Positions 60,348 to 64,000 of a stretch of DNA of 64,000 bases are shown one piece after another. Both the position numbers and the translations under genes were made by a program. This stretch comes from Psychrobacillus sp. FSL K6-4046. Lineage in GTDB: Bacteria; Bacillota; Bacilli; Bacillales_A; Planococcaceae. Every line of letters starts with the position of its first letter. Positions within the stretch are counted from its first letter, which is position 1. The stretch is from positions 3,527,312 to 3,591,311 of the forward strand of contig NZ_CP152020.1 in assembly GCF_038624605.1 (NCBI RefSeq), in the 5' to 3' direction. The notes under the pieces were generated by a model. It was given only the letters and a program-made list of their open reading frames with translations. It was not told where the DNA came from and made no database searches.

Positions 60348-60818
60348 CTACAGTTGCTCTTTATAATCGAGTTTAACTTTGCCTAGAAGTGCATCACAGC
60401 CCTCTAAAACCAAATCATAGGTTTCCTGAAAATCACCAGTGAAATAAGGATCAGGTACATCTTTCTTGTGCTCAGTCCAATCTAAAAAACGAATAATTTT
60501 GGGATGATCAGGTTGACCAAGCATTTGTCGTATATCTTTAATATTATTTTCATCCATACCAACAATATAGTCAAATTCTTCAAAATCTTCTTTTTGTAGC
60601 TGACGTCCGGATATACCCTCTGTGGAAATGTCATATTCTTTTAGCTTGGCTATTGTCCCTGGATGTGGCGGGGCTCCAATATGCCACCCACTTGTAGCAG
60701 CTGAGTCTACTCGAATACTCGCTTCTAATTTTTCCTTTGCTACTAGATGCTTAAATACAGCCTCCGCCATGGGAGAACGACAAATATTACCTAGACAGAC
60801 AAATAAAACATGAACCAT
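60348..60818 (-). CDS. yfkJ: Low-molecular-weight protein-tyrosine phosphatase (YfkJ-like)
   Basis: This 156-residue enzyme has the P-loop 'VCLGNICRSPMAEA' (C8-x5-R14) near the start and the acid Asp in 'DVPDPYFTGDF'. It matches YfkJ more than the arginine phosphatase YwlE, because the residue after CLGN is Ile and the usual YwlE Thr is absent. It dephosphorylates protein tyrosines and has a role in stress resistance in Bacillus. First gene of the phosphatase-GNAT-HIT run. Confidence 0.9.
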   Translation of the reverse strand: MVHVLFVCLGNICRSPMAEAVFKHLVAKEKLEASIRVDSAATSGWHIGAPPHPGTIAKLKEYDISTEGISGRQLQKEDFEEFDYIVGMDENNIKDIRQMLGQPDHPKIIRFLDWTEHKKDVPDPYFTGDFQETYDLVLEGCDALLGKVKLDYKEQL

Positions 60819-60904
60819 TTCTTAACATCCCTTCTTAGTCTATTTATACTGCATACGCTTTATAGACCTTATAAACTACCTTTATAATACCCTTTCTATG
60901 TCCC

Positions 60905-61312
60905 TCAAATCTTCTTGATTATAAAAGTACCAATACCAATTAACATAAATAGGATCATCATATAAATAATGAGTATTCCTATTTCTATTGTTTCAACACC
61001 AAGCGCAAATAATATTAATAATATGGCCCCTGTACCGAAGAGGACAAAATAAAGTACAGAAGAAAAATAATTCTTCATCATCACAGTTGTGCGTTCATCC
61101 ATATCCGGTACATTTCCTATCCGTTTTTGACGCCACCATGCATAAAGCAAAAAGACAGAAAAGCCCCCTAATGCTCCAGCTAACATTGGCAAGAAAAGCC
61201 CCCAATCGAAGATGCCCTCCTCTTTACCCGAGATATACACCCCTAAAAACGAGCCACCAATGATACATCCACTAATTATTCCGTACAATAGGATCTCATA
61301 GCCCTTCTTCAC
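60905..61312 (-). CDS. Small membrane protein paired with an XRE regulator
   Basis: This 135-residue protein has four hydrophobic helices with a cytoplasmic loop 'RQKRIGNVPDMDERTTVMMKNYFS' (quoted in part), the DERT pattern being common in small regulator-linked membrane proteins. Start GTG 61312 lies 2 bases after the stop of the XRE gene, with GAGGAGG inside that gene's end. The pairing suggests the regulator controls its own operon. Family not firmly named. Confidence 0.8.
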   Translation of the reverse strand: MKKGYEILLYGIISGCIIGGSFLGVYISGKEEGIFDWGLFLPMLAGALGGFSVFLLYAWWRQKRIGNVPDMDERTTVMMKNYFSSVLYFVLFGTGAILLILFALGVETIEIGILIIYMMILFMLIGIGTFIIKKI

Positions 61313-61314
61313 CC

Positions 61315-61521
61315 TTATTCCTCCTCTAGATAAAATAATTCTTCAATAGGTACATCAAAATAACGTACTAGTTTAAGTGCAAGCTCTAAGCTGGGATTGT
61401 ATTTATTGTTTTCAATCGCTGTAATGGTTTGTCTGGTAATTTGTAAATCACCCGCCATTTGAATCTGTGTTATCCCCTTTTTTAATCGGATTTCTCTTAT
61501 ATGATTAATGACCTTTGCCAT
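61315..61521 (-). CDS. XRE-family helix-turn-helix regulator
   Basis: This 68-residue protein is little more than a Cro/CI-type HTH ('KKGITQIQMAGDLQITRQTI', 'NNKYNPSLELALKLVRYFDV'). The end 'IEELFYLEEE' is typical of the short YgzD-type regulators found with small membrane proteins. GGAGGAAG precedes ATG 61521. Twin 18-bp inverted repeats in its promoter are probable self-operators. Confidence 0.92.
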   Translation of the reverse strand: MAKVINHIREIRLKKGITQIQMAGDLQITRQTITAIENNKYNPSLELALKLVRYFDVPIEELFYLEEE

Positions 61522-61542
61522 TTACTTCCTCCTTGCTTACAA

Positions 61543-61604
61543 TGTAAATATATCTTTACATACAGAATAATCAAAAATTTATCTAATGTAAAGAACTCTT
61601 TACA
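61543..61604 (-). promoter_or_regulatory. Autoregulated promoter of the XRE operon with twin operators
   Basis: Two sites share TGTAAA-N6-TTTACA: 61543-61560 and 61587-61604. On the minus strand TTTACA (61592-61587) and TATTCT (61569-61564) form a sigma-A promoter with a 17-bp spacer. One site therefore covers the -35 and the other the transcription start. Confidence 0.78.
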
Positions 61605-61660
61605 TATTTCCATTAATTTATTGTTATAATTTTCTTAAAAATAGGTGAAGGGGGAATAAG

Positions 61661-62050
61661 ATGAGAAATCGAGGAGCCACTATTATTCTAGAACAAGGTC
61701 GAGTTGCACTGATCAAAAGGACTAAGCCTTATACCACCTACTATGTATTTCCGGGTGGAGGTATCGAGAATGGAGAAACCCCTGAGGAAGCAGCTATTCG
61801 TGAGACATATGAGGAGCTAGGGGTACATGTTCGCATCCAAAGACTTTTTAAAGTACTACCATATAGCGGAACTCAATATTATTACTTAGCTGATATTGTA
61901 AGCGGTACGTTTGGATCCGGAGATGGAGATGAATATGTAAGCACTTCTAAAGAAAAAGGAAAATATGAACCGATTTGGATCGATCTCATGGATTTATCTA
62001 CTCTTGATGTTCGTCCTAAAGAAATAGTAGAAGCAATCTTGGCAGATTAA
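61661..62050 (+). CDS. NUDIX hydrolase
   Basis: This 129-residue protein has the Nudix box starting 'GGGIENGETPEEAAIRETYE' and ending EELG (residues ~33-55), complete in its metal-binding glutamates. ATG 61661 follows GAAGGGGG. It diverges from the XRE gene and may share its operator region, one site being 57 bp upstream. Substrate unknown. Confidence 0.88.
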   Translation: MRNRGATIILEQGRVALIKRTKPYTTYYVFPGGGIENGETPEEAAIRETYEELGVHVRIQRLFKVLPYSGTQYYYLADIVSGTFGSGDGDEYVSTSKEKGKYEPIWIDLMDLSTLDVRPKEIVEAILAD

Positions 62051-62166
62051 ACAGTCCAAGGAACCCACAAAAATTCGGTTCGAACAGACCGAAATTTACA
62101 CAAACTGTGCAAGTTTCTTAGAAATCCAAAAGAGTAGTTAAAAGTTTGTGGATGAATCCATATATT

Positions 62167-62212
62167 AAAAAACTGCTACCTTCTTTTGATGGAAAGAAGA
62201 TAGCAGTTTTTA
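62167..62212. terminator. Bidirectional terminator
   Basis: AAAAACTGCTACCTTCTTT pairs with AAAGAAGATAGCAGTTTTT (one mismatch), 6-nt loop. T-runs on both strands serve the NUDIX and GMC genes. The tail 'TTAAGTTGTTGACTAATTCT' weakly resembles the R3 tails. Confidence 0.87.
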
Positions 62213-62293
62213 AGTTGTTGACTAATTCTATGAGTAAAAATTATTTGTTAAGTTTAATCAAATATTATTTCTTTATATAGAAGCTTCTCGATT

Positions 62294-64000
62294 TTAAACT
62301 AATAATCCGCCAGTTTTTAAGTATTTTTCAATACCTTCTGCTGCACGATACGCTAGTGCTCCAACTGTGCCAGTAGGGTTGTAACCTGAGTTTTGAGCAA
62401 AAGCACTTGCACCTGGTACAAATACATTTTCACAATCCCACATTTGTAGATAGCTGTTTAAAGCACTTGTTTCTGGATCAGAGCCCATGATTACTCCACC
62501 AGTATTATGAGTAGACTGGTAGTTACGAATATCGTAATCTCCGACTTCGAGACCATTAATTTTGATATCTTTTGCACCCATTTTTTTCATGATCTCAGCT
62601 GATTTTTCTCCCATAAACTTCATTAGTTGACGATCTTGGTCTTTCCAATTAAACGTCATACGAAGTAATGGATCACCGAATGCATCTTTATAAGTTGGAT
62701 CTAAATCGATGTAATTATCTTGCCAAGGTAGAGAAGCACCTTGTGCTTTAACAATAAGAGCACGGTTTGCATTTGTAACAGATGCGTCTTTAAATTCTTT
62801 CCCCCAAGTTGGAACGCCTGCTGGAATCTGATTGTTTGCAATAGGACGATCCCCTAATTGGGTAATTTGAATAGTCGCACCATGTAAGAAATCTAGGTCA
62901 GTGTGATCAAAGAAGTCTCCGTTGAAGTCATCAATTTGAGCACCTAGAGATCCCGCACCACCGTATAAATTGAACTCTTTATCAAAGAAACCTACAGCAG
63001 TCCCCAGAATTGTTTGGTATGCATAGTTTCTACCAATGACTCCTGTACCAGTAACTGGATCATATGGACGGCCAAGTTGAGAGTTTAATAAAAGTTTAAT
63101 ATTATTCATTTGATATGCTGATACTACAACTACATCTGCCTCTTGGATAAACTCTTCACCAGTACGTATATCTACGTATAATACGCCAGTAGCTTTTCCA
63201 TTTGTGTGTAGAACTTTACGTACAACAGAATGAGTACGTACTTCGAAGTTACCAGTTTCTTTAGCCACAGGTAATACTGTAACTACTGGTGATGCTTTTG
63301 CTCCATATTCGCAACCAAAACGCTCACAAAAACCACAATATTGACAAGCGCCACGAGAAACGCCATCTGGATTAGTATAAGATTGCGATAGATTGTTAGA
63401 AGGCATATGGTATGGATGATATCCAAGCTCTTTCGCTGCATTTTTAAATAATTTTATAGCTGGTGTTTCCAGCATCGGCGGGTTAGGGTATTTAATTTGT
63501 GGAGAATCAGGTAGTGGATTCGCCTCACCACTAATACCTGTCATAGCGTCAAATTTATCAAAATATGGTTCTAACTCTTCGTATGTTATACCCCAGTCTT
63601 GAAGCATCATCCCTTTAGGGATTTTACCTTTTCCATAACGTTTAACAGTTTCTGAATAGATTTCGAAATCGTATGGTAGGAAGCGGTAAGTTTGACCGTT
63701 CCAATGCTCTCCTGAACCACCTGTTCCTTCTCCAATTAGGAAGCTACCCCATTCACGGTAAGGTAATGCTCGTTTTGTCATATCGTGACGGAATGTAATT
63801 GTTTCTTTAGAAAGATCCTGCATCATTTCTTTACGCTCTGCGTAACGTAGTTCATCGTGAGCCATAAAGTAATCCTCAGTTGAACGTTCTTTACCACGTT
63901 CGATACCTACTACTTTGTATCCTTTTTTTGTAAGTTCTGCTGCAATAATACCGCCTACCCAGCCTACCCCTACTAAAACTATATCTGTTTTTGGTAATTT
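62294..64000 (-). CDS. GMC-type oxidoreductase, gluconate 2-dehydrogenase large-subunit-like (N-terminus beyond the window)
   Basis: 568 codons are visible; the frame stays open to base 64000, so the true start lies outside. Near the open end 'VGVGWVGGIIAAELTKKGY' is the FAD-binding GxGxxG. A central 'CQYCGFCERFGCEYGAKAS' cysteine cluster follows, and the C-terminal 'SAFAQNSGYNPTGTVGALAYRAAEG' block (quoted in part) closes the GMC fold. This set matches membrane-bound gluconate/sorbose-type dehydrogenase flavoprotein subunits in Bacilli, which pass electrons to a small subunit and the respiratory chain. The ATG at 63865 is internal. Partner genes are not in the window. Confidence 0.92.
   Translation of the reverse strand, partial: KLPKTDIVLVGVGWVGGIIAAELTKKGYKVVGIERGKERSTEDYFMAHDELRYAERKEMMQDLSKETITFRHDMTKRALPYREWGSFLIGEGTGGSGEHWNGQTYRFLPYDFEIYSETVKRYGKGKIPKGMMLQDWGITYEELEPYFDKFDAMTGISGEANPLPDSPQIKYPNPPMLETPAIKLFKNAAKELGYHPYHMPSNNLSQSYTNPDGVSRGACQYCGFCERFGCEYGAKASPVVTVLPVAKETGNFEVRTHSVVRKVLHTNGKATGVLYVDIRTGEEFIQEADVVVVSAYQMNNIKLLLNSQLGRPYDPVTGTGVIGRNYAYQTILGTAVGFFDKEFNLYGGAGSLGAQIDDFNGDFFDHTDLDFLHGATIQITQLGDRPIANNQIPAGVPTWGKEFKDASVTNANRALIVKAQGASLPWQDNYIDLDPTYKDAFGDPLLRMTFNWKDQDRQLMKFMGEKSAEIMKKMGAKDIKINGLEVGDYDIRNYQSTHNTGGVIMGSDPETSALNSYLQMWDCENVFVPGASAFAQNSGYNPTGTVGALAYRAAEGIEKYLKTGGLLV

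Overview
The window is a low-GC chromosomal stretch from a Firmicute of the Bacillales. Gene content and gene style (VmlR, AsnO, YuaF/FloT, YteA, Mrp antiporter, MhqD, T-box argS, AGGAGG ribosome sites, TTG/GTG starts) suggest a Planococcaceae-type organism such as Psychrobacillus, Lysinibacillus or Solibacillus. That placement is inferred from content alone. No rRNA, tRNA, CRISPR array, prophage or intact insertion sequence was seen. Most genes are housekeeping or stress functions in short operons separated by clear intrinsic terminators.

Layout. 1-6.5 kb: flotillin/NfeD pair (floT runs off the left edge), PhoU-like DUF47 protein with Pit phosphate transporter, a pentapeptide-repeat protein and an MMPL exporter. 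6.5-13.7 kb: an MhqD-like hydrolase with an MhqR-type operator, an unrecognised membrane protein, adenine deaminase, small unknowns including a 30-residue membrane ORF, a GIY-YIG protein, ferredoxin-NADP reductase and a DCC protein. 13.8-17.6 kb: YteA, an HD phosphohydrolase, a GntR regulator and BrnQ. 17.8-23.6 kb: complete mrpABCDEFG operon. 24-33.4 kb: Usp-like protein, Fsr-type exporter, YetF, DUF4309-NagZ fusion, amidinotransferase-family hydrolase, cupin, phosphatase, MerR-TipAS regulator and NUDIX. 33.8-37.8 kb: PadR/DUF4097 pair, ferritin-like protein, ECF sigma/DUF4179 pair. 37.8-45.8 kb: argS with T-box, GNATs, aroD, a copper-amine-oxidase-like secreted protein, YhaQP-type ABC exporter. 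45.9-51.6 kb: asnO, GNAT, methyltransferase, dapL-dapH. 52-57 kb: TAXI/TRAP transporter and VmlR. 57-64 kb: small membrane proteins, YebC, HIT, GNAT, LMW phosphatase, an XRE/membrane-protein pair, NUDIX and a GMC oxidoreductase cut by the right edge.

The standout observation is the TAXI-type solute-binding lipoprotein at 51963-52961. Its two halves are in swapped order: the lobe that normally follows the hinge comes first, right after the lipoprotein signal, and the normal N-terminal block comes last, ending exactly at the hinge. This looks like a natural circular permutation, still paired with an intact fused TRAP permease.

Other items worth following: three copies of a structured ~165-200 bp repeat with compensatory changes; a pair of ~290/360 bp MITE-like repeats; a 51-bp perfect palindrome; paired operators on the XRE promoter; a candidate transcription attenuator ahead of vmlR; and a MerR promoter with the diagnostic 19-bp spacer.
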